From Azospirillum sp. B510 (GTDB lineage: Bacteria; Pseudomonadota; Alphaproteobacteria; Azospirillales; Azospirillaceae): a DNA stretch of 64,000 nucleotides. The notes under the pieces were generated by a model. It was given only the letters and a program-made list of their open reading frames with translations. It was not told where the DNA came from and did not search any database. Position 1 is the stretch's first letter. Every line of letters begins with the position of its first letter. The stretch spans positions 2,757,001-2,821,000 of the forward strand of contig NC_013854.1 of NCBI RefSeq assembly GCF_000010725.1, read 5' to 3'. This document shows, piece by piece, positions 16,975 to 29,941 of this stretch. The translations under genes were made by a program, and so were the position numbers.

Positions 16975-17465
16975 GCATGCTCTGGGTGCTGGGATCGGTC
17001 ACCGCCCTGCTGATCGGGCTGCTGGGCGAACGGTTCCTCGGCCGGCGCGCCAGCCGCCAGTCGAAAAAGCTGGACGCCTTGAAGGAACGGCTGGAGGTCT
17101 ACGCCAATTACGGCAAGCTCGCCGCCCTCCGCCGCGCCGAGGCGGAGGAGACGCTGTCCGAACTGCGCCGCGAAATGGCGGAGGTCGTAGGCGAAATCCT
17201 CTCCCTGCAATCCGCCGCCACCGACGATGCGGCTTTGGCGCCGATGGTGTTCCACTGCATCGACCGGGTCGCCCGCTCCGGCGGGCCGCTGTGGTATGTC
17301 GCGGTGGAGGCGTTGGATGCCGGCGCCGCCTGGTCCGGCATGCGCGCCTACGCCGTCGCGGCGGACAGCGCGGAGGAGGCGCGCAAGCGGATCACCGAAC
17401 GCTATCCCTCCCCCACCTCCTTCGCCATCTCGCCCGCCGCCCAGTTGACGCTGCCGGAGCGGTGA
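16971..17465 (+). CDS. Unknown membrane-anchored coiled-coil protein B
   Basis: 164 residues, not recognised. N-terminal membrane helix (LWVLGSVTALLIGLLGE), an Arg/Lys-rich juxtamembrane stretch, a helical coiled-coil region (about 30-85) and a C-terminal domain with WYVAVEALDAGAAW and an EEARKRITERYPSPTSF segment. Start overlaps the preceding stop (ATGA), so translation is coupled. Followed by a strong bidirectional terminator shared with acsA. Confidence 0.75.
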   Translation: MSMLWVLGSVTALLIGLLGERFLGRRASRQSKKLDALKERLEVYANYGKLAALRRAEAEETLSELRREMAEVVGEILSLQSAATDDAALAPMVFHCIDRVARSGGPLWYVAVEALDAGAAWSGMRAYAVAADSAEEARKRITERYPSPTSFAISPAAQLTLPER

Positions 17466-17486
17466 CGGGGGCCGACAACTCCGCAA

Positions 17487-17524
17487 GGAAAAGGGGGCGC
17501 CCCACCGGAGCGCCCCCTTTTTCC
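17487..17524. terminator. Bidirectional terminator between convergent genes
   Basis: GGAAAAGGGGGCGC (17488-17500 region) pairs with GCGCCCCCTTTTTCC (17510-17524); A-run and T-run on the two sides allow termination in both directions, for the unknown pair (+) and acsA (-). Confidence 0.85.
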
Positions 17525-17537
17525 ATCATGCCGTCAC

Positions 17538-19478
<1,941 letters not shown>

Positions 19479-19879
19479 GGGTGCGATTCCCCCGTGGTGC
19501 TTCCGAATTGGCCGGAAGATGTTGCAGGGCGGCGGGCCGCCGCCCGGAATTGAGCGGCATTATCCACACAAGTCGCGGGACGAACAAGCAAATCGGCCCC
19601 CGCAGGCCCCCCGACCAAAGGAGGATTGTGCCGCTGATTTTGCAGCGCGAAACTGTTTCCTCTCCAAGCATACCAAGGCACTCGGGCATCGGGTGCATCG
19701 GCGGGTGCATCGGCCATCGGGCGGCGGAGGTCCCTTGCCGCGACCATCCGCCGCGCCACGCCGAAAAGCGCCTCATGACCGTCCTGTAACGAGACGTCCC
19801 CCGCTTAACCCGACCTTAACCGGCCGGCAGCTATAGAGTTGCTGCATTACGGTAACGATCATCGGCGGCAAGGATCGCA
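19479..19879. other. Intergenic region between divergent acsA and a small gene
   Basis: 401 bases without a supportable gene. A TATAGA element at 19832-19837 stands about 45 bases before the small gene but has no matching -35. No clear promoter for acsA was found by eye. Confidence 0.4.
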
Positions 19880-20116
19880 ATGCCCAGCACCACAAACGCG
19901 GACGATCTTCCCGAAACCGGCGACGACACCGCCCGTCTGGTCGGTCTGGCCGACCGCAGCAGCCTGATGGCGATCGACGCCACGCTGCGCACGCTGGCCG
20001 GCCCCGCCGGGGCCATCTCCGCCGGCACCTCCGCCGTCGGCATGGCGGACATCGCCCGGCGGATGCTTCAGGCGACCCATGATTTCAGCGCCGCGATGCA
20101 GGAGGCGGCGGAGTAG
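19880..20116 (+). CDS. Small conserved-looking protein of unknown function
   Basis: 78 residues, helical and Ala-rich, not recognised. Acidic N-terminus (DDLPETGDDTARLVGL), then LMAIDATLRTLAGPAGAISAGT and IARRMLQATHDFSAAMQEAAE. Supported as a gene by AAGGAT six bases before the ATG and coding-like third-position GC. Ends before a hairpin at 20149-20182. Confidence 0.6.
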   Translation: MPSTTNADDLPETGDDTARLVGLADRSSLMAIDATLRTLAGPAGAISAGTSAVGMADIARRMLQATHDFSAAMQEAAE

Positions 20117-20148
20117 AGGGGCTACCCCCTCGGGGTCGGGGCGGGCCG

Positions 20149-20182
20149 CCCCATCCGTCCCCGAACGGGGGAGCGGATGGGG
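20149..20182. terminator. Hairpin between convergent genes
   Basis: CCCCATCCG (20149-20157) pairs with CGGATGGGG (20174-20182) with an inner CCCC/GGGG extension. No T-run, so it may be a weak terminator or a transcript-stabilising stem. Confidence 0.55.
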
Positions 20183-20209
20183 ACATCGGTTGGATACAAG
20201 GCCAAAGCC

Positions 20210-20629
20210 TCAGGCCGGAACACCGACCCCCGCCAGATCACAGACCCGCGTCCATTCGTCATCGCTGACCGGACAGACCGACAGGCGGGACTGGCGGACC
20301 AGCGCCATCGATTGCAGCAACGGGTCGGCCTTGATCTGCTTCAACGTGACGGGCGTCCTCACCGGCGTCACCGGGGCCACATCGACCATGCCGAAACGGC
20401 CGGACTCGTCGCTGGGGTCCGGGTAATAGGTGCGGACGATCTCGACGATGCCGACGATCTCCAGCCCTTCGTTGGAGTGATAGAAGAAGGCGCGGTCGCC
20501 CACCTCCATCGCCTTCAGGTTGTTGGAGGCCTGGTAGTTGCGCACCCCGTCCCAATGGGTCCGGCCATCGGCGACCATGCGGTCCCAGGAATATTTGAAC
20601 GGCTCGGATTTCACCAGCCAATAGGCCAT
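20210..20629 (-). CDS. EVE-domain protein
   Basis: 139 residues covering one EVE domain (PUA-like fold): MAYWLVKSEPFKYSW at the start, WDGVRNYQASNNLKAM, GDRAFFYHSNEGLEIVGIVEI, DPLLQSMALVRQSRLSVCPV. EVE/YTH-like domains bind modified bases; the cellular role of this bacterial form is not known. Starts 18 bases after the YciI-family gene on the same strand. Confidence 0.9.
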   Translation of the reverse strand: MAYWLVKSEPFKYSWDRMVADGRTHWDGVRNYQASNNLKAMEVGDRAFFYHSNEGLEIVGIVEIVRTYYPDPSDESGRFGMVDVAPVTPVRTPVTLKQIKADPLLQSMALVRQSRLSVCPVSDDEWTRVCDLAGVGVPA

Positions 20630-20647
20630 CGCCGCGATCCCTCCCGC

Positions 20648-20932
20648 TCAGGCCTTGGGATAGACGCGGCGCCAGGGCCGGATCGTCACGCTGTCGAACA
20701 GGCCGGCCTTGGCATAGGGGTCGCCGGCGGCGAAGGATTCAGCGGCGGCGGCATCCGCGCACTCGACGATCAGCAGGCTGCCGACCATGCCGCTCTGGTC
20801 GTCCGACAGCAGCGGGCCGGCGGCGAACAGACGCTCGGCGTTGGCCTCCAGATAGGCCAGATGCTCGGGGCGGTTGGCGGCGCGGATGTCGGCGCCCCCC
20901 GCCTTGTCGACGCAATGGAACATGAACAGCAT
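20648..20932 (-). CDS. YciI-family protein
   Basis: 94 residues, ferredoxin-like dimeric alpha-beta barrel family: MLFMFHCVDKAG, HLAYLEANAERLFAAGPLL, GSLLIVECADAAAAESFAAGDPYAKAGLF. The usual Asp-His pair region is at RPEHLAYL and DPY. Enzymatic role in the family is mostly undefined. Confidence 0.85.
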   Translation of the reverse strand: MLFMFHCVDKAGGADIRAANRPEHLAYLEANAERLFAAGPLLSDDQSGMVGSLLIVECADAAAAESFAAGDPYAKAGLFDSVTIRPWRRVYPKA

Positions 20933-21012
20933 GCGGTCCCCTCCTCCATTCGATGGAGCGGGAGCCTAGCGCAGGGAAGGACGGCGGGAAAGCGTCGGCT
21001 GACGGTTGCGGA

Positions 21013-21642
21013 TCACGCCACCACGCGCGGGCGCCGCGGCGGCGTTTTGGCGCCCTTGCAGGGGGAATAACCACCGGGGGCGATGCGCCCCAGGCTGATG
21101 CCGGTGCGCTCGATCTCGCCGAAACCGCGCAGCCCCATCTCCAGCGCCGCGGCCAGCGCGATGCGCCCACAGGCCTCGGCGTCGCTGCCGGCATGATGGT
21201 GATCCAGCGCGATGCCGAGGAAATCGGCCAGATGGTTCAGCCGGTGCCCGGTCAGCGCCGGCCAGGCCCGGCGTGCCAGCATCACGGTGCAGAGATAGTC
21301 GCAGGCCGGCCAGTCCAGCCCATAGTCGGTCAGGGTATGGCGCAGCACGCTGATGTCGAAGGCGGCGTTGTGGGCCAGGATCAGCCGGCCACGCACCCGC
21401 TCGCGCAAGGTCGCCCACACCTCCGGGAATTCGGGAGCGTCGGCGACATCCTCCGCCCGGATGCCGTGGATGGCGCTGTTGAAGCTGTTGAAGCGCGGCT
21501 CGCGCGGGCGGATCAGATGCTCCTCCGTCGCGGTCACGCGGCCATCCTCGATCCAGGCGACGCCGATGGAGCAGGCGCTGGTCCGGGTTTCGTTGGCGGT
21601 CTCGAAATCGATGGCGACGGCGTGGCCGGAAATGACGGTCAT
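21013..21642 (-). CDS. DEDDh-type 3'-5' exonuclease (DnaQ-like)
   Basis: 209 residues. Exo I motif AIDFETAN, Exo II region LAHNAAFDISVLR, Exo III HHHAGSDAEACGRIAL. Stand-alone relative of the DNA polymerase III epsilon subunit. The C-terminal GISLGRIAPGGYSPCKG and a basic PPRRPR tail could contact nucleic acid. Follows the NUDIX gene by 22 bases. Confidence 0.88.
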   Translation of the reverse strand: MTVISGHAVAIDFETANETRTSACSIGVAWIEDGRVTATEEHLIRPREPRFNSFNSAIHGIRAEDVADAPEFPEVWATLRERVRGRLILAHNAAFDISVLRHTLTDYGLDWPACDYLCTVMLARRAWPALTGHRLNHLADFLGIALDHHHAGSDAEACGRIALAAALEMGLRGFGEIERTGISLGRIAPGGYSPCKGAKTPPRRPRVVA

Positions 21643-21664
21643 GAAGCTCCAGCGGAAAGACAGG

Positions 21665-22267
21665 TCAGAGACGCAGGCGGCTGGCGAGGTCCTCGGGCAG
21701 CGCGCCGGTCGCCGCCAGAATCCGCAGCTTCAGCAGGCTGGCCACCGCCATGGCGTCGGTGATGGCGCCGGACAGCACCATGTCGATCACCTCGGCGAAG
21801 GGCAGGCGGCGCAGCGCCAGCACCTCGGTCTCGTCGGGAGCGGATTGGCCCTGCTCCAGACCCCAGGCGACGAAGCTATGGGCGACCTCGTCGGTGATGC
21901 AGTTGGACAGGTGCAGCGTCATCAGCGGCATCCAGCATCGCGCCGTCAGGCCGGTCTCCTCGCGCAGTTCACGCGCGGCGGACTCCTGCGGCTCCACCCC
22001 CTTGCGTCCGCCGCCCTCGGGGATTTCCCAGCTATATTGCTTCAGCGGGAAACGATACTGGCCGACCAGTGTCACCGTGCCGTCGTCATGGACCGGCACC
22101 ACGCCGGTGGCGAGGCTGCGGGGATGGACGACGCCATAGATGCCGGGCGCGCCCTTCGGGGTCAGAACCTTGTGTTCGACCACCTCCATCCAGGCATTCT
22201 CGTACTTCGTCGTGCTGGTCAGCACGATCCAGGGATTGCCGGTGGATTCACCGGTTTCGATCGGCAC
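21665..22267 (-). CDS. NUDIX hydrolase, ADP-ribose pyrophosphatase-like
   Basis: 200 residues from GTG 22267, which has GGAGG eight bases upstream. NUDIX box IPEGGGRKGVEPQESAARELREETGL is readable as GG-x5-E-x7-REL-REETG in its key residues. N-terminal beta-sheet with WMEVVEHKVL and QYRFPLKQYSWE as in NudF-type enzymes that split ADP-ribose or related nucleoside diphosphates. First gene of a co-directional run NUDIX-exonuclease-YciI-EVE. Confidence 0.88.
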   Translation of the reverse strand: MPIETGESTGNPWIVLTSTTKYENAWMEVVEHKVLTPKGAPGIYGVVHPRSLATGVVPVHDDGTVTLVGQYRFPLKQYSWEIPEGGGRKGVEPQESAARELREETGLTARCWMPLMTLHLSNCITDEVAHSFVAWGLEQGQSAPDETEVLALRRLPFAEVIDMVLSGAITDAMAVASLLKLRILAATGALPEDLASRLRL

Positions 22268-22414
22268 GCCAGGCCCCTCCTTCGATTGCGGCCGGAGTAT
22301 AGGCAGCCGCCCCCGCCGCCGCAATGCCCGCCCATCGCCGCCATGCAGACAAAAACCGGTAAAATTTCTCAGAAATTGACGAAAACGAAGTCAAAATCGT
22401 TAAATAATGGTTTC

Positions 22415-22443
22415 TTGACAGGCAAATCAGCAGGACATACTTC
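22415..22443 (+). promoter_or_regulatory. Sigma-70-type promoter candidate before the methyltransferase
   Basis: TTGACA (22415-22420), 17-base spacer, TACTTC (22438-22443), inside an AT-rich island (about 22350-22500) that stands out against the GC-rich surroundings. Confidence 0.5.
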
Positions 22444-22525
22444 TAAATCAGGCAAGCAAAAGCCGACAACATACCCCGAAAGTGGTAATTCCTGTTCCGC
22501 CCATTGATTTTGAAAGGGCAGGCGC

Positions 22526-23608
22526 GTGGTTCCGCAGATCAGTCCGCAGGAGCTGGAGCGATGGCGAAACCCCGACTGGCGCATCCGTCTGGCCGCCTGG
22601 TGGGAAGGCTATGACCTGTCCCGCCTGCCCCGCATCAGCGACCGGACGGGACCGCGCAAGCCGGAGGAGCGCCGCCATCCCGCACCGGTGACGGCGATCG
22701 GCCCCACATCCCCGGTGATCGCCCCGGTAATGGCCCCGGCGACGGCCCCAACGATGGGCCCGGCCCCGCCGTCGGACCCGGCCGCGGCCGCCGGCAATCC
22801 GGAGCTGGACCGGCTGGCGTTGATGCAGCTCGACCGTCACGGCGAGCCCGTCTGGTCGCCGGCGCGCAGCGAGGGCGCCCAACTGCTGTGGGGCCAGGAC
22901 ATGACCGGGCCGGAGGAGAGCGCATGGATGGTCGACTCCGTCCGTTCCTTCGGACTCAGTCCGGCCAAAAGCGTGCTGGACCTGTCGGCCGGTCTCGGCG
23001 GCACCGCCCGCGCGCTGGTGGCGAGCTGCGACACCTGGGTGACCGGTCTGGAACCGTCGCCGCTGCTGGCGAAGCTGGCGATGGACCGGTCCAAGACGCT
23101 CGGCGTCTCGAAGAAGGCGCCGATCGCCCAGTATGATCCGGAGCATTTCAATCAGGCGGGCAGCTTCGACCTCGTCCTGGCCGACCGCCTGCTTCACCGC
23201 GTGCGCGACAAGGATTTGTTTCTCGACCGTGTCGGCGAGTGCGTGAAACCCAAGGGCGGCATCGCCCTGTTCGATTATGTGATCGACGGCGCCCCCGGCT
23301 CCTGGGACAGCTGGAACGCCTGGCGGGAGGAGGAGCCGATGGATGTCTATCCCTGGACCGCCACCCGCATGGCCGACGAGCTGACCCGACGCAACCTCGA
23401 CCTCCGCATTTCGGAGGATCTGACCCAGCTGCACCGCCGCCACATCATCGACCGGGTGCGCAAGCTTGGCGACACGCTGACCGCCGCCTCCCCGCCCCCG
23501 CCGGTCCTGGCGGCGCTGAAGCGCGAGCTTGCCCTGTGGTGGGCGCGGCTGCGGGTGCTGGGCAGCGGCCTGCGCTTCGTCCGTTACGTGGCGATGAAGC
23601 CGGTGTGA
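22526..23608 (+). CDS. Class I SAM-dependent methyltransferase-like protein
   Basis: 360 residues. An N-terminal region (YDLSRLPRISD), a low-complexity Pro/Ala/Thr spacer (about 52-90), then a Rossmann methyltransferase domain: motif I VLDLSAGLGGTARAL, TGLEPSPLLAKLA, motif IV-like FDLVLADRLLHRV and VKPKGGIALFDYVIDG. The C-terminus is a basic helix (LALWWARLRVLGSGLRF). Substrate unknown. GTG start at 22526; an AT-rich promoter region precedes it. Confidence 0.72.
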   Translation: MVPQISPQELERWRNPDWRIRLAAWWEGYDLSRLPRISDRTGPRKPEERRHPAPVTAIGPTSPVIAPVMAPATAPTMGPAPPSDPAAAAGNPELDRLALMQLDRHGEPVWSPARSEGAQLLWGQDMTGPEESAWMVDSVRSFGLSPAKSVLDLSAGLGGTARALVASCDTWVTGLEPSPLLAKLAMDRSKTLGVSKKAPIAQYDPEHFNQAGSFDLVLADRLLHRVRDKDLFLDRVGECVKPKGGIALFDYVIDGAPGSWDSWNAWREEEPMDVYPWTATRMADELTRRNLDLRISEDLTQLHRRHIIDRVRKLGDTLTAASPPPPVLAALKRELALWWARLRVLGSGLRFVRYVAMKPV

Positions 23609-23993
23609 GCCGCCCGCCTGTTCAAAGGCCATATGAATTTCGATGTTCATATGAGTAAAGAACGCGTCCCTGAAAATGTCATAGGATGATCGGCGCATGA
23701 TCGGCGGGGAGGGGAGCGATCCGGCGCCCCGGCCTTGTCCATGCTCCCGCTTTCCTGGAGCCATGCGTTTGGCCTGACCCTTTGTTCCGGGCGTTTGATC
23801 TGCCGAGCCCCCGCCCTACATCTTGGCTGCAAGACGCGTGGGCGCCCGCAAGGCGCCCCAGGTCTTTTGGACAATCCATCGAGTCCTTCGACCGATCGTC
23901 CTTTGGACCGCCGTCACCTGAACCGCAACCGAAGCGCTCTCCCAAGCGCCGACCAAGGCGCATGCCAGACCCAATCGCCAAGGAGGCTTCCCC
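23609..23993. other. Intergenic region upstream of acnA
   Basis: 385 bases without a gene. Holds a perfect palindrome at 23630-23653 (separate entry) and a weak promoter candidate TTTGAT (23794-23799), 17 bases, TACATC (23817-23822). The long leader (about 165 bases if this promoter is used) leaves room for post-transcriptional control. Confidence 0.45.
23630..23653. promoter_or_regulatory. Palindrome CATATGAA-N8-TTCATATG
   Basis: Perfect 8-base arms (23630-23637 and 23646-23653) with 8 bases between, in an AT-rich pocket. It has the size of a site for a dimeric regulator. It lies just after the methyltransferase stop and 340 bases before acnA. A transcript hairpin ending the methyltransferase mRNA is the alternative, but no T-run follows. 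Confidence 0.5.
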
Positions 23994-26684
<2,691 letters not shown>

Positions 26685-26726
26685 CCATGCCGAAGGCCGG
26701 GTGAGAAAGGGGCCGCCTCCCGGCGG

Positions 26727-26763
26727 GGGGAGGGAGGGACCCGCGAAACGGGGGGGGGTGGGG
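26727..26763 (+). repeat. G-run tract between convergent genes
   Basis: Runs of 6, 3, 3, 9 and 4 G separated by short spacers on the plus strand, a potential G-quadruplex in the 106-base gap after acnA. May act as a transcription roadblock in place of a conventional terminator, which I do not see here. Confidence 0.35.
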
Positions 26764-26790
26764 CAAAATCGCTGCCGCGGCAGCCCCCCG

Positions 26791-29577
26791 TCACGCCGTC
26801 CCGGCGCTCGCCATCATGCGGCGCAGCTCGTTGGGGAAGACCGGCTTGTGCAGGAGGCGGAAGCCGCGGCGTTCCGCCTCCTCCTGGCGTTCGGGATTGG
26901 TATCGCCGGTCAGGATGATGCCGGGAACGGCCTGCCCCAGCATGGTCTGGACGGCGCTGACCGCCTCCGGCCCGGTGCGGCCCTGCTGGAGCTGGTAGTC
27001 GGCCAGCACGATCCGGGGACAGCGGCCGTCGGCGCGCAGCCGCTCCAGCGCCTGATCGCCCGACTTGGCGGTCAGCACGTCGTAGCCCCACCCCTCCAGG
27101 ATCGCCTTGAGGCCGAGCAGGATGATCGCCTCGTCGTCGATCACCAGCACCATGCCCTTGGCCGCTTCCGCCCCAGCCCCATTCGCCGCCTGGACGACGG
27201 CCGCCCGCCCGGCGGCCGCCTTCGCGGCTCCACCGTCCTTGCGGCCACCGAAGGCGGCGGCGATGGCGCTGATCGCCTGCCCGCGGCCGTTGGCCGCACC
27301 GTCGCCACCATCCCGGGCGCCATCCCGGCCTCCATCATTGGCGACCGATCGGCGCGCCAGGGTCGCGGCGGCGGCGGCGGTGCCGTTGGCTGGACGCTGG
27401 GATCCCAGGATCACCCGCGGCAGTTCCACCGCAAAGACCGACCCCCTGCCCTCCCACGACCGCACGGTCACCGGATGGCCGAGCAGACGCGACAACCGCT
27501 TGACGATGGCGAGCCCAAGGCCCAGGCCGCGCTCGCTGCGCTCGCCGAGCTGGGTGAATTCCTCGAAGATGTCCTCCAGCCGGTCGGCGGGGATGCCGAC
27601 ACCGGTGTCCCACACCTCCACCCGCATGCCGGACGACGTCCGGCGGCAGCCCAGCAGCACCTTGCCCTTGCCGGTGTAGCGCAGCGCGTTCTCGACAAGG
27701 TTACGCAGGATGCGTTCCAGATGGGCAGGATCGGTGCGGACCCAGGCGCGGGTCGGCACGGCGCGCAGTTCCAGCCCCTTCTGGGTGGCGCGCGGTCCAT
27801 ATTCGGCGACCAGCCGGCCGAGCAGCTGGTTCAGCCGCACCTCGACCGGAGCGGCGACGATCTTGCCCGATTCCAGCCGCGACATGTCCAGCAGCCCGTC
27901 GAGCAGGCCCTTCAGCGTGTCGAGCCCCTGGCGGATGTTGTCGAGGATCGGCAGCGCCGGATGCCCCTGGATGCGGTCGCCCAGAGCCGCGGTGAAGAGG
28001 TAGAGCGACTGGACCGGCTGGCGCAGGTCATGGCTGGCGGCGGCGAGGAACTTCGACTTGCCGTCATTGGCCTGATCGGCCTCCTCCCGCGCGCGGTGCA
28101 GTTCGGCCTCGGTGCGCTTGCGCTCGGTGATGTCGATCCCGGTGGCGATCAGGTGGGTGACCTGACCGTCGGCATCGACCATCGGGGTCAAGGTGACGTC
28201 CACCGTCATCTCGCGCGCCGCCCTGTCCCGCCCATCCCTGTCCCGCCCCGCCGTCAGCCGGAGGCCGGCGTCGAAGCGGGAGGAGCAGCCGTCAGCCCCC
28301 AGAGCCAGCGCCTGGCGCAGCCGATCGCGCCCGGCATCGTCGAAGGACAGCCAGCAGATCTCCTCGAAGGGGCGGCCGAGGATGCGGGCGGGCGGCAGTC
28401 CGGCCGCGTCGGCGGCGGCCCGGTTGACCTGGGCCACCGCCCCGTCGGGCGTCAGCACGCCGACATAGGCGGGCAGCGCGTCGAGCACGGCGCGGATATG
28501 GCCCTCGGACCGGCGCAGCGCCGCTTCCCGCGCCTCCAGGCGGTCCGCCATCATGTCGAAGGCATGGCCGAGCTGGCCGATCTCCGACGAGCGGTCGGAC
28601 AGCTTGACGCGGGTGGCGGTCTTGCCCTCGCTCCAGTCGCGGGCGGCGGAGACCAGCGCGTCGACCGGCCGGCGGATGAACAGGGTGCCGCCGATCCAGG
28701 CGGCGGCGGCGGCGACCAGGAAGCCGGACAGCGTCATCAGCAGCCCGTCGCGGGTGGCGCGGTCCACCATGCCCATGGCGGCGCCACGGTCGACCCCGAC
28801 GCTGAGGAACAGGTCGTGGATGCCGACGGATGGCGGGGAATAGGCCAGGATGCTCGGCACGCCGTCCGGCCCGGACAGGGTGGCGACCCCCTGCTCCCGC
28901 GCGGTCAGCAGCGGCAGGTAGCTGTCCGGCAGCCGTTCGCCGGCCCGGCCCTGGAAGCCCAGCAGCTTGACGAGGATGGTGCCCGAGCGGTCGGCGACGG
29001 TCAGGGTGGTGTTCGGCGGCAATGGCCGGGCGGCGAACACCGCGGTCAGCCGCGGCACGTCCAGCGACAGGGCGACAACGCCGGCCCGCCGGCCTTCGGG
29101 GTCGATGAAGGGGGCGGCCACCGGCAATTCCCCGCCGCCGGCATCGGATCGGGTCAGGGTCCATTCGCCGATGGCGAAATGCCCCTCCGCCATCGCCCGG
29201 CGGAAATGGGGCTGGGCGGCCAGCGAGGCGCCGACGCGCGACGGATCGGCGCTGCACAGGATGCGCCCGTCGGCGTCGACGATCGACAGGGTGCGGTAAT
29301 CGGGCGAGCGGTTGGCCAGCCGTTCCAGATAGGCCTGACAGTTGACCATGTCGCCCCGGCGCAGGAACGGCGCCTCCGTCACCGCGGTCACCAGCAGGCG
29401 GGCGCTGTCGATGACGCGGGCATGCTCGCTCTCGATCTGACGCAACAGCCGTTCGGCCTGGAAGGTGACCTCCGCCTCGCGTTCCGCCCGCTGTTCGAGC
29501 ACGCCGTAGATCTGGATGCCGATGGCCGGCAGGACCGCGAGCAGGACCAGAATGAAGAGGCGTGCCAGAAGGGTCAT
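26791..29577 (-). CDS. Hybrid sensor histidine kinase (Cache-HAMP-PAS-HisKA-HATPase-REC)
   Basis: 928 residues. Membrane helices at about 5-25 and 278-300 bracket a periplasmic Cache-like sensor; HAMP follows (IRRPVDALVSAARDW, to about 355), then PAS (360-485), H-box ASHDLRQPVQSLY (H516, the HDLRQP subtype), ATPase (NLVENALRYT, DTGVGIP, GLGLGLAIVKRL), a Gly/Ala-rich linker (about 740-810) and a C-terminal receiver with D860 (LADYQL). The HDLRQP type with a terminal receiver is common in alphaproteobacterial kinases without a known ligand. Divergent from the amidoligase gene; no response regulator adjacent. Confidence 0.9.
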   Translation of the reverse strand: MTLLARLFILVLLAVLPAIGIQIYGVLEQRAEREAEVTFQAERLLRQIESEHARVIDSARLLVTAVTEAPFLRRGDMVNCQAYLERLANRSPDYRTLSIVDADGRILCSADPSRVGASLAAQPHFRRAMAEGHFAIGEWTLTRSDAGGGELPVAAPFIDPEGRRAGVVALSLDVPRLTAVFAARPLPPNTTLTVADRSGTILVKLLGFQGRAGERLPDSYLPLLTAREQGVATLSGPDGVPSILAYSPPSVGIHDLFLSVGVDRGAAMGMVDRATRDGLLMTLSGFLVAAAAAWIGGTLFIRRPVDALVSAARDWSEGKTATRVKLSDRSSEIGQLGHAFDMMADRLEAREAALRRSEGHIRAVLDALPAYVGVLTPDGAVAQVNRAAADAAGLPPARILGRPFEEICWLSFDDAGRDRLRQALALGADGCSSRFDAGLRLTAGRDRDGRDRAAREMTVDVTLTPMVDADGQVTHLIATGIDITERKRTEAELHRAREEADQANDGKSKFLAAASHDLRQPVQSLYLFTAALGDRIQGHPALPILDNIRQGLDTLKGLLDGLLDMSRLESGKIVAAPVEVRLNQLLGRLVAEYGPRATQKGLELRAVPTRAWVRTDPAHLERILRNLVENALRYTGKGKVLLGCRRTSSGMRVEVWDTGVGIPADRLEDIFEEFTQLGERSERGLGLGLAIVKRLSRLLGHPVTVRSWEGRGSVFAVELPRVILGSQRPANGTAAAAATLARRSVANDGGRDGARDGGDGAANGRGQAISAIAAAFGGRKDGGAAKAAAGRAAVVQAANGAGAEAAKGMVLVIDDEAIILLGLKAILEGWGYDVLTAKSGDQALERLRADGRCPRIVLADYQLQQGRTGPEAVSAVQTMLGQAVPGIILTGDTNPERQEEAERRGFRLLHKPVFPNELRRMMASAGTA

Positions 29578-29941
29578 GGCGTGGACGGGGCTCCTCCGCG
29601 AAGCCGACCGGATGGAACGCCGGATGCGCGACCGGTCCGCAAGTTCGTTGCTACCGCACTTATGGTTAAGCGCCGGTTAATTTGGCAAACAACAGTACCG
29701 GATATACGAAAGAATATGAACCGAAGGCGGGATTTTCCGCCGGCACTTCGGTAATCGATCCATATCCACATCCGAAATCAAAATATACCCCGATTGGGCG
29801 GCGGCCGTCCAAATGGCTATAGCCTGGCGGCTTTCTTGAATTCCCGCGATTACCGCGCCCTGCGATTTCCAGCCACGCTGGAGTTGTGTCACGGGACCGC
29901 CGGCGGGAACAGGCCGCCATGCGGGCTGTTGAAGGGCTGCG
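29578..29941. other. Divergent intergenic region, kinase / amidoligase
   Basis: 364 bases without a gene. The centre (about 29650-29790) is AT-rich. A nested hairpin lies at 29721-29751: CCGAAG pairs with CTTCGG, and GGCGG with CCGCC inside. This is the obvious place for both promoters and for a shared operator. Confidence 0.5.

Noticed and set aside
19479..19879. Several small open frames upstream of acsA
   Set aside because: No ribosome sites, no family similarity, mutually overlapping in all frames.
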